Source: a gamma proteobacterium HIMB30
GTDB lineage: Bacteria > Pseudomonadota > Gammaproteobacteria > Pseudomonadales > Litorivicinaceae
Assembly (NCBI GenBank): GCA_000227525.2
Contig: AGIG01000002.1
Coordinates: 62,001-126,000, forward strand
DNA length: 64,000 nt
Reading direction: 5' to 3'
This document shows positions 17,727 to 27,439 of this stretch, piece by piece. A program made the position numbers and the translations under genes. Each line of letters starts with the position of its first letter. The first letter of the stretch is position 1. The notes under the pieces are model-generated. The model searched no databases, was not told where the DNA came from, and saw only the letters and a list, made by a program, of their open reading frames with translations.

Positions 17727-18461
17727 CTATGGTGTGATCGTCTGGCCATCCCAGGCGATCACTTCACCTGATCGTTCGGGTGTGAGCGCACTCAGAACAT
17801 CCCAAAGATATCCGGCCGATTGTTCCGCGGTGAATAATCGATCGGGATCAACCCCAGCCTGAAACGGTTTTGAGAGATCCGTATCAACAGTCCCCGGATG
17901 CAGACCAACGACGATCGCATGTGGATTGGTTCTCGAAAGCTCCAAACTCAAATTCTTTGTCAGCATATTTTGTGCGGTTTTACTTGCACGATAACTATGC
18001 CAACCACCCAATCGGTTATCGCCAATAGAAGCGACTCGAGCTGATAAAGTCGCAATGGTGATTGGCTCTCGATGACGAATCAAACGACCAAGCGCTGCAT
18101 ACCAAAGAAATGGTCCAAAGCAATTCACGGAAAACACCGTTTGCAAATTCGACCGACTGAGATCTGTGAGTTTTTTTTCGGGCTTTAAACCAAGCGATTC
18201 ATCTTGCAAGATCCCTGCAGTGGTCACGACTAGATTGAGTTTATCGATCTGTGATGCAACGGCTGTCGACGCATCGACAACTGATTGATCAGATAACAGA
18301 TCAAGTTCGATCGGTATGATGCGTGGATCTCTTGAGTCGATTGTCTGGATATTACGCCCTGTGACGACGACTTGATCAAATTGATTAGACTGAAGAATCC
18401 GATTCACTAAGGCTCGTCCTAAGCCACCTGAGCCTCCTTGGATCAACGCAGACTGTGTCAT
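17727..18461 (-). CDS. Short-chain dehydrogenase/reductase (C-factor-like)
   Basis: This 244-residue Rossmann protein has the cofactor motif GGSGGLGRAL (residues 9-18). The NxG position is TAGIL and the catalytic YRASK gives Tyr and Lys, with Ser upstream in TLSARVASIG. The C-terminal LHPGTVDTDLSKPF is typical of the C-factor/CsgA-like SDR branch. The substrate is unknown. It is the last gene of a long minus-strand run, four bases after the ABC-2 permease. Confidence 0.9.
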   Translation of the reverse strand: MTQSALIQGGSGGLGRALVNRILQSNQFDQVVVTGRNIQTIDSRDPRIIPIELDLLSDQSVVDASTAVASQIDKLNLVVTTAGILQDESLGLKPEKKLTDLSRSNLQTVFSVNCFGPFLWYAALGRLIRHREPITIATLSARVASIGDNRLGGWHSYRASKTAQNMLTKNLSLELSRTNPHAIVVGLHPGTVDTDLSKPFQAGVDPDRLFTAEQSAGYLWDVLSALTPERSGEVIAWDGQTITP

Positions 18462-18465
18462 CTCA

Positions 18466-19476
18466 TTACCATTTAAACAGTTTAATACTCAGCCCCATAC
18501 CAACAGCACAGAACCCGATAAGGATTGCGAGATGAATCGCAATATCAGTCACTCCGGCGTCGTCTAGCATCACAGCACGTGCAGCCTCCAACACATGGGT
18601 TAAAGGAAGAACTTGTGCGATCATCTGGACCCAATTAGGTGATCCATCGAGCGAAAACCAAACACCCGATAAGAGCAGCATCGGAAATGTAATGGCATTA
18701 AGTAATCCGTCAGCAAACTCTTTACTCTCAGTTCGACATGCAATCGCAAGTCCCAAAGTAATCATTGCCAAGCCACCTACCAAAGCGATTAAAAATAGGA
18801 GTCCAAGACTCCCAACCATTTTGTAATCTAAAATCAGATTCGTCCCAACAAAGACGATCGTGCTTGCAGTCAGAGTGACTAATAATCGGGAAAGGACCTG
18901 AGCCGAGAGGAATTCGAATTTTGTCAGGGGTGTTGCCCTCAAGCGTCGTAGATACCCTGATTGTCGATAACGAACAACCACATAGCCAACGCCCCATAAT
19001 GCGCTATACATCATATTCATTCCGAGAATACCAGGTACAACCCAATCCACATATCGAATTGCTTCACCGTCAGTTTCGCCACGCTCGAGTGATCTTGCTT
19101 CGGTATATTTGAGAAGAAGCTCCAAAATCGCACCTGACGCAGAATTTCCGTTCACCCAATAACGGACAGAATCCCCAACCACCTCGACTACCAAATCTGT
19201 CTGTTGTCGAGACAATCGATCAAGTGCTTTGCTGCGGTCTGAACTGATGGTCTCAATGCCTGGGAACTCGAGAAGCTCTGGGAGACTATCTGACGCGACC
19301 GCGGTGACGGTAAATAATGCTCTTGGTGGTCCGGAAAAAACCACAGCCAGCGCAAACACAATCAACACTGGGAAGACAAGATTCCAGCCAAAACTTGCTC
19401 GATCTCTCAAATATTCGAGGTTTCTCGCAAAAAAAACTGCCTTCATTCGTCGCACTGACCGCATGATTGATGTCAT
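18466..19476 (-). CDS. ABC-2 type transporter permease
   Basis: This 336-residue permease has one N-terminal helix (FGWNLVFPVLIVFALAVVF), a periplasmic loop of about 110 residues and five C-terminal helices, the DrrB/YhhJ-like ABC-2 exporter layout. Its start overlaps the ATPase stop as ATGA. With the ATPase it would form an exporter, perhaps of a lipid, drug or other hydrophobic compound. The substrate is not visible. Confidence 0.9.
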   Translation of the reverse strand: MTSIMRSVRRMKAVFFARNLEYLRDRASFGWNLVFPVLIVFALAVVFSGPPRALFTVTAVASDSLPELLEFPGIETISSDRSKALDRLSRQQTDLVVEVVGDSVRYWVNGNSASGAILELLLKYTEARSLERGETDGEAIRYVDWVVPGILGMNMMYSALWGVGYVVVRYRQSGYLRRLRATPLTKFEFLSAQVLSRLLVTLTASTIVFVGTNLILDYKMVGSLGLLFLIALVGGLAMITLGLAIACRTESKEFADGLLNAITFPMLLLSGVWFSLDGSPNWVQMIAQVLPLTHVLEAARAVMLDDAGVTDIAIHLAILIGFCAVGMGLSIKLFKW

Positions 19477-20207
19477 TCAATCACCTCTTGCGTTTTCACC
19501 AGCGTCTCGCCAGTCAATGACAAGAAGAGTGTATCCAAGTCTGAAACACCGGCATCGGCAATGAGTTGTTTCGGTGGACCTTGAAGCAGCGTTTTGCCAT
19601 GAGACAAAATCACCAGTTCGTCACATAGAATTTCAGCTTCTTCCATATAATGTGTTGTCAAAATCAGAGTGCGGCCGTCCGCTTTCAAAGCTGATACCAC
19701 ATCCCACAAGTCACGACGAGATCGGGGGTCCAGACCCGTTGTTGGCTCATCCAAAAACACAATTTCCGGGTTATGTACAAGAGCTAAAGCAAGTAGTAAT
19801 CGTTGTCTTTGCCCACCTGAGAGACGTCGTGAGTCTCGATACAAAAATTCTTGCAACCGGAACTGATCGATCAATTGATCCATCGGGATCGGGTCATCGT
19901 AAAAACTTGAGAACAACTTCAAATTATCAAAGGGTGTTAAAAAATCTTGAAGGGCTGTGGCCTGGAACTGGATACCAACCCGGGTTTGATAATCCGACGG
20001 GAGCGGACAGCCGTAATATTGAACAGTTCCTCGCGTGGGATCTTCCATGCCTTCGAGCATCGCAAGAGTGGTACTTTTGCCCGCACCATTGGGTCCGAGT
20101 AATCCAAAACACGCACCTTTCGCGATCTCAAAATCAAGACCAGCGACTGCCACCACTTCATCATAGGACTTCTCAAGACCGCTGACCGAAAGAATGACTT
20201 CAGGCAT
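19473..20207 (-). CDS. ABC-2 type transporter ATP-binding protein
   Basis: This ~244-residue ATPase has Walker A GPNGAGKSTT, Q-loop IQFQATALQDFLTP, signature LSGGQRQRL, Walker [13 protein letters not shown] and H-loop THYMEEAE, all intact. I prefer ATG at 20205-20207 (MPEVILSVSGL), because family similarity starts there. An ATG at 20232-20234 would lie deep in iclR. It overlaps the iclR stop by eight bases. Its partner permease follows. Confidence 0.92.
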   Translation of the reverse strand: MPEVILSVSGLEKSYDEVVAVAGLDFEIAKGACFGLLGPNGAGKSTTLAMLEGMEDPTRGTVQYYGCPLPSDYQTRVGIQFQATALQDFLTPFDNLKLFSSFYDDPIPMDQLIDQFRLQEFLYRDSRRLSGGQRQRLLLALALVHNPEIVFLDEPTTGLDPRSRRDLWDVVSALKADGRTLILTTHYMEEAEILCDELVILSHGKTLLQGPPKQLIADAGVSDLDTLFLSLTGETLVKTQEVIE

Positions 20208-20997
20208 CACTCGACCAATGTTTAGGAACAACACCGCCTAAAAGTTGTGTTGCCATCTGTGCCGTTTTTGACACCGCATCGCCGTGACCAACCAAAACCG
20301 GTTCTGTCACGCGGACACTCGGTCCACTGACACTCAGTGCGCATATCGGCGCACCAAGTTCTCCAAATACGGGAGCCGCCACACACTGCATTCCATCGAC
20401 ATGCTCCTCGCGATCATACGACCGGCCTTCAGCGATAATACGATCGATCTCTTCAGACAGCGCTGCGCATGACCCGAGTGTCTTTTGTGTCATTGCATCA
20501 AAGTTCAATTGATCCATAAGCTCAGCACGCTCCTCTTGCTCGAGCGCAGCTAACAACGCTTTACCGGCGCCTGACGCGTGAAGTGGTGACAAGCTTCCGA
20601 GCGGTGCGACCATACGCATCATATTCGCACTCTCAATTTGAGCCACGAAAAGCGCTTTGCTACCTGAGAGAATCGCGAGGTTGACAGTCTCGCCAGTTCG
20701 ATCCGAGAGTTCGATCATCAGTGGTCTGAGTTGCGCAACATAATCACGCGAACGCACAAACGCGTTACCCATCCGAAAACCAGCAACACCAATTCGCCAG
20801 CGACCAGTTTCGTGATCGACCGATAAAAATGCCTGTGCCTCAAGTGTTGCCAGCAGTCGATGGACTGTTGAAGGGGCAAGATCTGTCGCATCCGCTATTT
20901 CAACCAGAGTCAGCCCCGAACGTGAACTTGAACACGCATTCAAGATCGATAAACCACGGACCAGTGTTTTTGACTGCCCACTAGTCTCTTCAGACAT
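20200..20997 (-). CDS. IclR family transcriptional regulator
   Basis: This 265-residue regulator has the N-terminal winged helix (LSILNACSSSRSGLTLVEIA followed by STVHRLLATLE) and the C-terminal GAF-like effector domain (SPLHASGAGKALLA, CVAAPVFGELGAPICALSVSG). It overlaps recJ upstream by eight bases and the ABC ATPase downstream by eight. It is therefore embedded in the transcript that it may partly control. Regulation of the exporter genes behind it is the simplest guess. The effector is unknown. Confidence 0.9.
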   Translation of the reverse strand: MSEETSGQSKTLVRGLSILNACSSSRSGLTLVEIADATDLAPSTVHRLLATLEAQAFLSVDHETGRWRIGVAGFRMGNAFVRSRDYVAQLRPLMIELSDRTGETVNLAILSGSKALFVAQIESANMMRMVAPLGSLSPLHASGAGKALLAALEQEERAELMDQLNFDAMTQKTLGSCAALSEEIDRIIAEGRSYDREEHVDGMQCVAAPVFGELGAPICALSVSGPSVRVTEPVLVGHGDAVSKTAQMATQLLGGVVPKHWSSDA

Positions 20998-22756
20998 GCA
21001 TTGTTCCTTCTTGTTTCAGCTCACCATGACGAATCGTCAATGAGACTTCCTGACCACGGAATGTGTTGATTGAAAGGCTGTAAATACACTCAATCCAATC
21101 ACCGGATTTGAAAGGTGCTGGTTGATGCGGTTCGAGAGCTGAAAACCAAATCGCCCGAACTTGGCGACCTTCAATCAGCAACGATAAGCTGAGGTGCGTT
21201 TTCTCTTGCCCAACGGGGCGCACTGCGACAATTTGAAAAACTCCGACAAAGACAGGTTGATCAAAGCCTCGTCCGAATGGTCCGAGCGCCTCCATTTGTT
21301 CGATCCACGTAACGCTGAGTTGCTCCGGGAGTAGCTCTCCATCAATCATAAATCGAGGTTTTGGCCCGATATGCGAATAGGTCGTTCGATAAGCTTCTTG
21401 TAATTTCCGACTGAAATCAGGCAGCGCATCCTTACTGACAGTCAGACCACAAGCCCCGGTATGCCCACCATATCGCGACAAAGCCCCTGGTAACTTGGCA
21501 TTCACCACATCGAGCAAAGCTTTGGCATCGACACCAGGTATTGAGCGCATTGAACCCGTCAACATTGCCGGCTCATTTCCGGGCGTCAACACGATCGACG
21601 GTCGACCTTCTGCCTCCACCAATCGGCTCGCAACAATCCCTTGAACACCAGCATGCCCAGTTTCCAGAACGACGCATAATACGAATCCACCATGCGAATG
21701 TTGCCGATGAGCCAGTGGCTTGGCTTGTTCAATCATCTGTTTCTCAATCATACGACGGGTTTGATTATCTGCATCCAAATCAAGGAATGCATTGGTCGCT
21801 TCGGCAAGCGATTCTGCCACCAGATATTCATAACCTCGAAGTGAATGACCAATCCGGCCACGGGCATTCAACCGGGGCGCCAACTGAAACGCCAACAGTT
21901 CCGCGTTGATATCTCGGGATGACCGAGTCAATTGTGATGTGGCGACCTGCCAACATGGACGTTGTTGCTTTCGAATTAATGACAGACCGGCTTTCACAAT
22001 CGCTCGATTGGTTTCGCTCGAACCGAGTGAAACACAATCAGCCACAGTGCCAAGAGCCACATAGTCGAGGAGATCACCCAGCTTTGGCGTATCCGCAGCA
22101 ATCGCTTGCTGATCAATGAGTCCTTGGCGAACATGGCTCATCACCAGCCATGACACCATGCATCCGGCAATTGCCTTGTCAGGGTAGTGACAATCCGCGC
22201 GATTTGGATTGACAACAGCATAGGCGCTAGCAGGTGGGCCATGAGCAGAGACTTGATGATGATCTGTCACAATGACGTCGATCCCTGACGCTTGAAGTCG
22301 GGCGATCTGTGCCTCATCAGATGATCCGCAATCTGCCGAGATCAGAACCTGCGGTAATGGTGTACTGTCCAATAAACGATCCACTAAGGCTTCTGATATG
22401 CCATATCCATCTTCGAGCCGATGCCCAATCCAATGCGTGAGCTTTTGTCTTGACACACCAAAGCGTAGCAATGATTCGGTGATCACAGCATGACTTGTTA
22501 AACCATCTGCATCGTAATCCGTTAACACACCGATTCGCTCGTTTTGACCGATGGCCTGTTGCAATCGGTCTGCGGCACGATGGATATCGGTCAGTAATGA
22601 CGGCGGAGCAATATGTTGAAGTTGAGGAGCGAGAATCGCCTCTAACGGAGTGTCACTCGTGATCCGGCCAGCAACAATCCGAGCAATCACAGGGTCAAGG
22701 CCACAAGAACGTGCCTCGGCGAAAACCGAGGCGTCAATTGATCGCGCCTCGCGCAC
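20990..22756 (-). CDS. recJ: Single-stranded-DNA-specific exonuclease RecJ
   Basis: This 588-residue DHH-family 5'-3' exonuclease acts in recombination and mismatch repair. Motifs are visible: VLTDYDADGLTS (motif I), ISADCGSSD (motif II), VTDHHQ (the DHH itself), and GGHTGACGLTV in the DHHA1 domain. The C-terminal OB-like domain is present and the length is normal. The start is GTG, overlapping the thrC stop by one base. Position after hom-thrC matches pseudomonad gene order. Confidence 0.96.
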   Translation of the reverse strand: MREARSIDASVFAEARSCGLDPVIARIVAGRITSDTPLEAILAPQLQHIAPPSLLTDIHRAADRLQQAIGQNERIGVLTDYDADGLTSHAVITESLLRFGVSRQKLTHWIGHRLEDGYGISEALVDRLLDSTPLPQVLISADCGSSDEAQIARLQASGIDVIVTDHHQVSAHGPPASAYAVVNPNRADCHYPDKAIAGCMVSWLVMSHVRQGLIDQQAIAADTPKLGDLLDYVALGTVADCVSLGSSETNRAIVKAGLSLIRKQQRPCWQVATSQLTRSSRDINAELLAFQLAPRLNARGRIGHSLRGYEYLVAESLAEATNAFLDLDADNQTRRMIEKQMIEQAKPLAHRQHSHGGFVLCVVLETGHAGVQGIVASRLVEAEGRPSIVLTPGNEPAMLTGSMRSIPGVDAKALLDVVNAKLPGALSRYGGHTGACGLTVSKDALPDFSRKLQEAYRTTYSHIGPKPRFMIDGELLPEQLSVTWIEQMEALGPFGRGFDQPVFVGVFQIVAVRPVGQEKTHLSLSLLIEGRQVRAIWFSALEPHQPAPFKSGDWIECIYSLSINTFRGQEVSLTIRHGELKQEGTMHV

Positions 22757-24135
22757 TACCCCATCACAGAACGAACGAATGATTGAACATCATTCAGATC
22801 GTTCTCGAGAACTGTATAGCGCTCTTCGCGCAGGAGTAAATCTGTCATGTCAGAAGGGAGTGGCACCTCGTCAAAACCTGCTTTTTCCACCGCTTCAGCA
22901 AATTTTGCTGGATGCGCTGTCGCCAGGACAACTTTAGTCATTCCGGTTGGCGTGACTCTTAGGGCATCAACGCCTGTGGCTGTATGCGGATCAATTAATT
23001 CACCCGTCTCTTCAAAGATTCGAGAAATGGTGGCGCAAGTTTGCTCATCATCGACAGCATGCGCTGAAAACAGTGCTTTGGCCTGATCGACGACTGAGTC
23101 TTCCAACTGCACCGCACCAGTCTGGAATGAGTCCATCACCTGCGCCATTTTCAAACCATCACGTCCATGAAGATCGAACAATAACCGTTCGAAATTTGAA
23201 CTCACAACAATATCCATCGAAGGAGACAATGTCTTTTCCAATGACTTTCTGGATAAATCGCCGCTTAACCCTCTCACCAAGGCATCGTTTGCGTTAGTAG
23301 CGACTGTGAAGTGTGCGATTGGGAATCCCATTTGTTTCGCGAGATAACCGCCAAATACGTCACCAAAGTTTGCCGATGGAACACTGTATGCGATCTCATG
23401 ATCAAGGGCGCCTAATCGCAGTCCGGAGTAAATGTAATACACCGTCTGCGCCATGATTCTTGCAAGGTTGATTGAGTTGACTGCCAATAGACGATTTGGA
23501 CTCACGAACGCTTGATCCATGAACGATGCCTTGACGATCGCCTGGCAATCATCGAAGTTCCCTCGGACAGCCACGTTGTGTACGTTATCTGACAACACGG
23601 TTGTCATCTGTCGCCGCTGGACTTCACTCACGCGTTGGTATGGATGCAGGATAACCACATCAAGGTGCTCCGAATGCCGAGCACCTTCAATGGCAGCAGA
23701 TCCAGTATCACCAGATGTTGCCCCCATCACGACGCCACGCTCGCCACGCTCAGCCAGGAAATAATCGAGTAATCGCCCTAGCAATTGGAGTGCAAAATCT
23801 TTAAAGGCCAGCGTTGGTCCATGGAATAGTTCGAGGAGCCAGGTGTCATGGCTGAGTTGTTTTGTTGGCGCAATGGCTGAGTGCCGAAACGAACCGTAGG
23901 CATCTTTCACCATCGACTCAAACGTCTCTCGCGGCATGGATCCTTCAACGAATGGCCACATCACTTCGATCGCAAGCTCGTCATACGGAAGTGATTGCCA
24001 ATGTCTCAGGGTTGCTTCAGAAATTGTTGGCAACGATTCAGGTACATAAAGTCCACCATCAGAAGCAAGGCCAGTCAGTACAACATCATCAAAACCTAAG
24101 ACAGGAGCTTGGCCTCGAGTCGAAACGAACTTCAC
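22756..24135 (-). CDS. thrC: Threonine synthase
   Basis: This 459-residue PLP enzyme converts O-phosphohomoserine to threonine. The start is GTG at 24133-24135 (MKFVSTRGQAPVLGFDDVVL), overlapping the hom stop. The PLP-lysine motif is in GPTLAFKDFALQLL, and the phosphate-binding motif is ATSGDTGSAAIEG. The length fits the long (E. coli/yeast-type) class. It forms an operon with hom, the enzyme two steps earlier in the same pathway. Confidence 0.97.
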   Translation of the reverse strand: MKFVSTRGQAPVLGFDDVVLTGLASDGGLYVPESLPTISEATLRHWQSLPYDELAIEVMWPFVEGSMPRETFESMVKDAYGSFRHSAIAPTKQLSHDTWLLELFHGPTLAFKDFALQLLGRLLDYFLAERGERGVVMGATSGDTGSAAIEGARHSEHLDVVILHPYQRVSEVQRRQMTTVLSDNVHNVAVRGNFDDCQAIVKASFMDQAFVSPNRLLAVNSINLARIMAQTVYYIYSGLRLGALDHEIAYSVPSANFGDVFGGYLAKQMGFPIAHFTVATNANDALVRGLSGDLSRKSLEKTLSPSMDIVVSSNFERLLFDLHGRDGLKMAQVMDSFQTGAVQLEDSVVDQAKALFSAHAVDDEQTCATISRIFEETGELIDPHTATGVDALRVTPTGMTKVVLATAHPAKFAEAVEKAGFDEVPLPSDMTDLLLREERYTVLENDLNDVQSFVRSVMG

Positions 24136-25442
24136 GCAGCACCCCCTAAAGCCTCACAGCGGAGAACAACAGGGCTGCCATCAACGAACATTTGTTGTTC
24201 AATCAAACGCAAGGCTGCCAAAACATCTTTCTCACGAACAGCGTGAGTTAAAAGAATCAAGGCAACAGGCTCACCTTCGACCCCATCTTTCTGGATGACA
24301 CTTTCCAATGACACATTGTGATCAGCGAGCATCCGTGTGATGTGCGCGAGGACTCCAATCTCATCACGAACCGAGAGCCTCACATAGAACGGACAGACCG
24401 TCTCTTCAATCGCCAAGATCGGCAAGTCGTTGAGATGTCTCGGCTGGAATGCCAAATGCGGAACACGATTGGTCGGATCTGCTGTCAAGACTCGCGCCAC
24501 ATCGACCAAATCTGCGACCACAGCACTGGCAGTCGGCAGTGATCCTGCCCCTGGTCCATAGTGCAATGTTGACCCCACCGCATCACCATGAATCTGGACT
24601 GCATTCATCACCCCATTCACATTCGCAAGTAACTGTGACTCAGGAATCAATGTCGGGTGAACTCGCATCTCAACGCCCTGTTCAGTGCGGCGTGCGATAC
24701 CCAAGTGCTTGATGCGATAACCAAGCTCTTCAGCATAATCAAGATCCATTAAGTCGATGGTAGAGATTCCTTGCGTATACACAGCATCAAAATTGAGCGG
24801 AATCCCAAATGCGATCGACGCGAGAATACTCAGCTTATGCGCGGCATCAATACCCTCAACATCGAATGTCGGATCTGCTTCAGCGTAGCCAAGTTCTTGT
24901 GCCTCAGCCAAAACGTCCGAAAAATCACGCCCTTTGTCGCGCATCTCAGTCAGGATAAAGTTGCCGGTGCCGTTGATAATTCCAGCAAGCCAATGAATTT
25001 GGTTCGCTGCTAAACCTTCACGCAACGCCTTAATGACAGGGATACCACCGGCAACAGATGCTTCAAACGCAATTGTCACACCCTTGGCCTGTGCCTTCTC
25101 AAACAACGCATTCCCACACTCTGCGATCAACGCTTTGTTCGCTGTCACAACATGCTTGCCTGATTCGATCGCTACCTCAATCAATTCACGGGCGTAATCA
25201 CACCCACCAATTAGCTCGACAAACACTTCAACATCAGGATCTCGGGCAACATCCATTAAATCGCGAGAGACTTTGATCCCTGACAAATTCACGCCGTCTC
25301 GGTCTCTCCGTGCACCGACATGCGTGATTTGAATTTCGCGATCAATCCGACGCGCCAGTTCATCACGATTATTGGCGAGTACATTCAGGGTACCCTGTGC
25401 TACGGTGCCGAGGCCTACAAGGCCAACAGAAATAGGTTTCAA
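24132..25442 (-). CDS. hom: Homoserine dehydrogenase
   Basis: This 436-residue monofunctional enzyme reduces aspartate semialdehyde to homoserine. The N-terminal Rossmann motif VGLGTVAQGTL is followed by the catalytic domain (GTGNFILTEM, EADPTFDVEGIDAAHKL). A C-terminal ACT domain (about 350-430, YVRLSVRDEIGVLAHITRML) probably mediates feedback by threonine. No aspartokinase domain is fused. It precedes thrC with a four-base overlap. Confidence 0.97.
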   Translation of the reverse strand: MKPISVGLVGLGTVAQGTLNVLANNRDELARRIDREIQITHVGARRDRDGVNLSGIKVSRDLMDVARDPDVEVFVELIGGCDYARELIEVAIESGKHVVTANKALIAECGNALFEKAQAKGVTIAFEASVAGGIPVIKALREGLAANQIHWLAGIINGTGNFILTEMRDKGRDFSDVLAEAQELGYAEADPTFDVEGIDAAHKLSILASIAFGIPLNFDAVYTQGISTIDLMDLDYAEELGYRIKHLGIARRTEQGVEMRVHPTLIPESQLLANVNGVMNAVQIHGDAVGSTLHYGPGAGSLPTASAVVADLVDVARVLTADPTNRVPHLAFQPRHLNDLPILAIEETVCPFYVRLSVRDEIGVLAHITRMLADHNVSLESVIQKDGVEGEPVALILLTHAVREKDVLAALRLIEQQMFVDGSPVVLRCEALGGAA

Positions 25443-25451
25443 AATCTATCC

Positions 25452-26651
25452 TTAGAAAGTTTCTGTCATTGTCGATTCAACGCGGAATAGGCGTTTGATA
25501 TTACGAAGTGCCTGACGTGTTCGATGTTCATTTTCAATCAAGGCAAAGCGCACATGGTCGTCACCATATTGGCCAAAACCAATCCCTGGACTCACCGCGA
25601 CGTTGGCATCTCGAATTAATTTCTTGGAAAACTCAAGTGATCCCATCTCACGGTACTGTTCTGGAATTTTTGCCCATACGAACATGGTTGCTTTCGGCTT
25701 TTCGACCGGCCATCCGAGTGCATTCAAGCCTTCGCAAAGCACATCGCGACGCGCCTGATACATATCGCGGATTTCATGCACACACGTTTGATCACCCTCA
25801 AGCGCCGCAATAGCAGCCACCTGAATCGGCGTGAATGTTCCATAATCGAGGTATGACTTGATTCGAGCCAGAGCGCCAATTAACTCTTTATTCCCGGCGG
25901 CAAAGCCGACTCGCCATCCAGGCATGTTGTAGCTTTTCGAAAGCGAGAAGAATTCCACAGCAATCTCTTTGGCACCACCAACTTGCAAAATTGACGGAGC
26001 GATATAGCCGTCGAATACGATGTCAGCGTAGGCCAGATCCTGAACAACCCAAATATTATGTTCGCGAGCGATCTCGACCACTTTTTCGAAGAAATCAATG
26101 TCGACACACATTGCCGTCGGATTGGCCGGAAAATTCAAAACCAACATTTTCGGTCGAGGCCAAGAGGTCTCGATTGCTTTCACCAACTCTGCAAAGAAAT
26201 CTTGGCCTGGTAGCAGTGGGACGTGGCGGATATCAGCGCCTGCAATCACAAATCCATAAGGGTGGATCGGGTAGGCTGGATTTGGTACGAGCACTGCGTC
26301 ACCCGGGCCCAAGGTTGCCATGGCAAGATGCGCAAGACCCTCTTTCGATCCGATGGTCGTGATGACCTCAGTCTCAGCATCGAGGTCCACGTCATAACGT
26401 GTCCGATACCAGTTCGCCATTGCGCGACGCAGGCGCGGGATTCCTTTGGATTGAGAATAGCGATGCGTGTCTTCACGATTCGCCGTTTCGACTAACTTTT
26501 TGACGATATGATCCGGAGTCGGCTGATCCGGATTTCCCATCGAAAAATCAATGACATCTTCACCTGCTGCCCTTGCTTTCTGACGCATTTCACCAATGAC
26601 GTTGAAAACATAGGGAGGCAGGCGCTCAATGCGCGGAAATTGTGTGTCCAC
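25452..26651 (-). CDS. alaC: Alanine-type aminotransferase (AlaC-like)
   Basis: This 399-residue class I aminotransferase of the AlaC/YfdZ group makes alanine from pyruvate and glutamate. The N-terminal [20 protein letters not shown] is characteristic. The PLP-lysine lies in [20 protein letters not shown], and the substrate Arg in [14 protein letters not shown]. The start is GTG at 26649-26651. It sits ten bases upstream of hom, between dsbC and the threonine genes. An aspartate-type specificity is possible but less likely. Confidence 0.9.
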   Translation of the reverse strand: MDTQFPRIERLPPYVFNVIGEMRQKARAAGEDVIDFSMGNPDQPTPDHIVKKLVETANREDTHRYSQSKGIPRLRRAMANWYRTRYDVDLDAETEVITTIGSKEGLAHLAMATLGPGDAVLVPNPAYPIHPYGFVIAGADIRHVPLLPGQDFFAELVKAIETSWPRPKMLVLNFPANPTAMCVDIDFFEKVVEIAREHNIWVVQDLAYADIVFDGYIAPSILQVGGAKEIAVEFFSLSKSYNMPGWRVGFAAGNKELIGALARIKSYLDYGTFTPIQVAAIAALEGDQTCVHEIRDMYQARRDVLCEGLNALGWPVEKPKATMFVWAKIPEQYREMGSLEFSKKLIRDANVAVSPGIGFGQYGDDHVRFALIENEHRTRQALRNIKRLFRVESTMTETF

Positions 26652-26690
26652 TTATTCGTACTCAGTCGGTCCAAAGCCCGCGATTGTAGC

Positions 26691-27404
26691 TCAAGAACCC
26701 TGTTGATTCATACGCTTTAAGAGCTCATTCCATGGTGCATAGCCAGGCTGCATGTCCCCACTTTCAAAAATGAGCGTGGGAGTGCCAGTGATTCCGAGCT
26801 TTTGTCCCAACTGATATTGATCGGCAACTGGATTGTCACACGTTGCCACTTCCGGCGTTTCACCAGCCTTTGCCAGCGTCATCGTCGCATTTTGATCTTT
26901 TGCGCAATAAACGGACACATACTTGTGATATGAATCGGAGCCAACTCCCGCACGTGGGAACGCTGCATATCGTACTTCGACACCATTCTCTTGCAATTGT
27001 TCGATTTCACTGTGCATGCGTCGGCAGTAACCACAATCAATGTCGGTAAAAACAAGAAGACGATGTTTGACTTCGCCTTTTGCGGAAAATGTCACAAGCG
27101 TCGACTCGTCAAGTTGAGCCAGCAGTTCCTGACGATCAGCACGACGACCAATATCTGTGAGATTTTTTACGCCACCACTACCGACTTGATACAAATCACC
27201 TGCAACAAAATGTGATCCTTTTGAGTCGGTATAAATTCGCTCACCAGTTTTTAATGTCACCTCGAAGAATGGCGTGTCGTCGACTGGCTTAACCGATTCG
27301 ATTTGGATCATCGGATTGATGCCTGTAATGGCTTTTTCAATCTCTGCTTGATCGGCGATCGCAGCCACAGAAACCAGTGCAACAATTGATAGAATCCAAC
27401 GCAT
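26691..27404 (-). CDS. dsbC: Periplasmic disulfide isomerase DsbC
   Basis: This 237-residue protein isomerises wrong disulfides in the periplasm. The signal peptide is MRWILSIVALVSVAAIADQA. An N-terminal dimerisation domain and a thioredoxin-fold domain with the active site CGYC (FTDIDCGYCRRMH) follow, and the cis-Pro loop is GITGTPTLIF. A second Cys pair (VYCAKDQ, VATCDNPV) matches E. coli DsbC. GAGGG lies eight bases upstream of the ATG. It follows xerD as in E. coli and Pseudomonas. Confidence 0.95.
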   Translation of the reverse strand: MRWILSIVALVSVAAIADQAEIEKAITGINPMIQIESVKPVDDTPFFEVTLKTGERIYTDSKGSHFVAGDLYQVGSGGVKNLTDIGRRADRQELLAQLDESTLVTFSAKGEVKHRLLVFTDIDCGYCRRMHSEIEQLQENGVEVRYAAFPRAGVGSDSYHKYVSVYCAKDQNATMTLAKAGETPEVATCDNPVADQYQLGQKLGITGTPTLIFESGDMQPGYAPWNELLKRMNQQGS

Positions 27405-27439
27405 AGTTTGCCCTCATTCAATGAATCCGAAAGTGTAAC

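Noticed and set aside
19574-20185. 203-codon plus-strand frame opposite the ABC ATPase gene
   Set aside because: The opposite strand encodes an ABC ATPase with all motifs intact; this is its antisense shadow.
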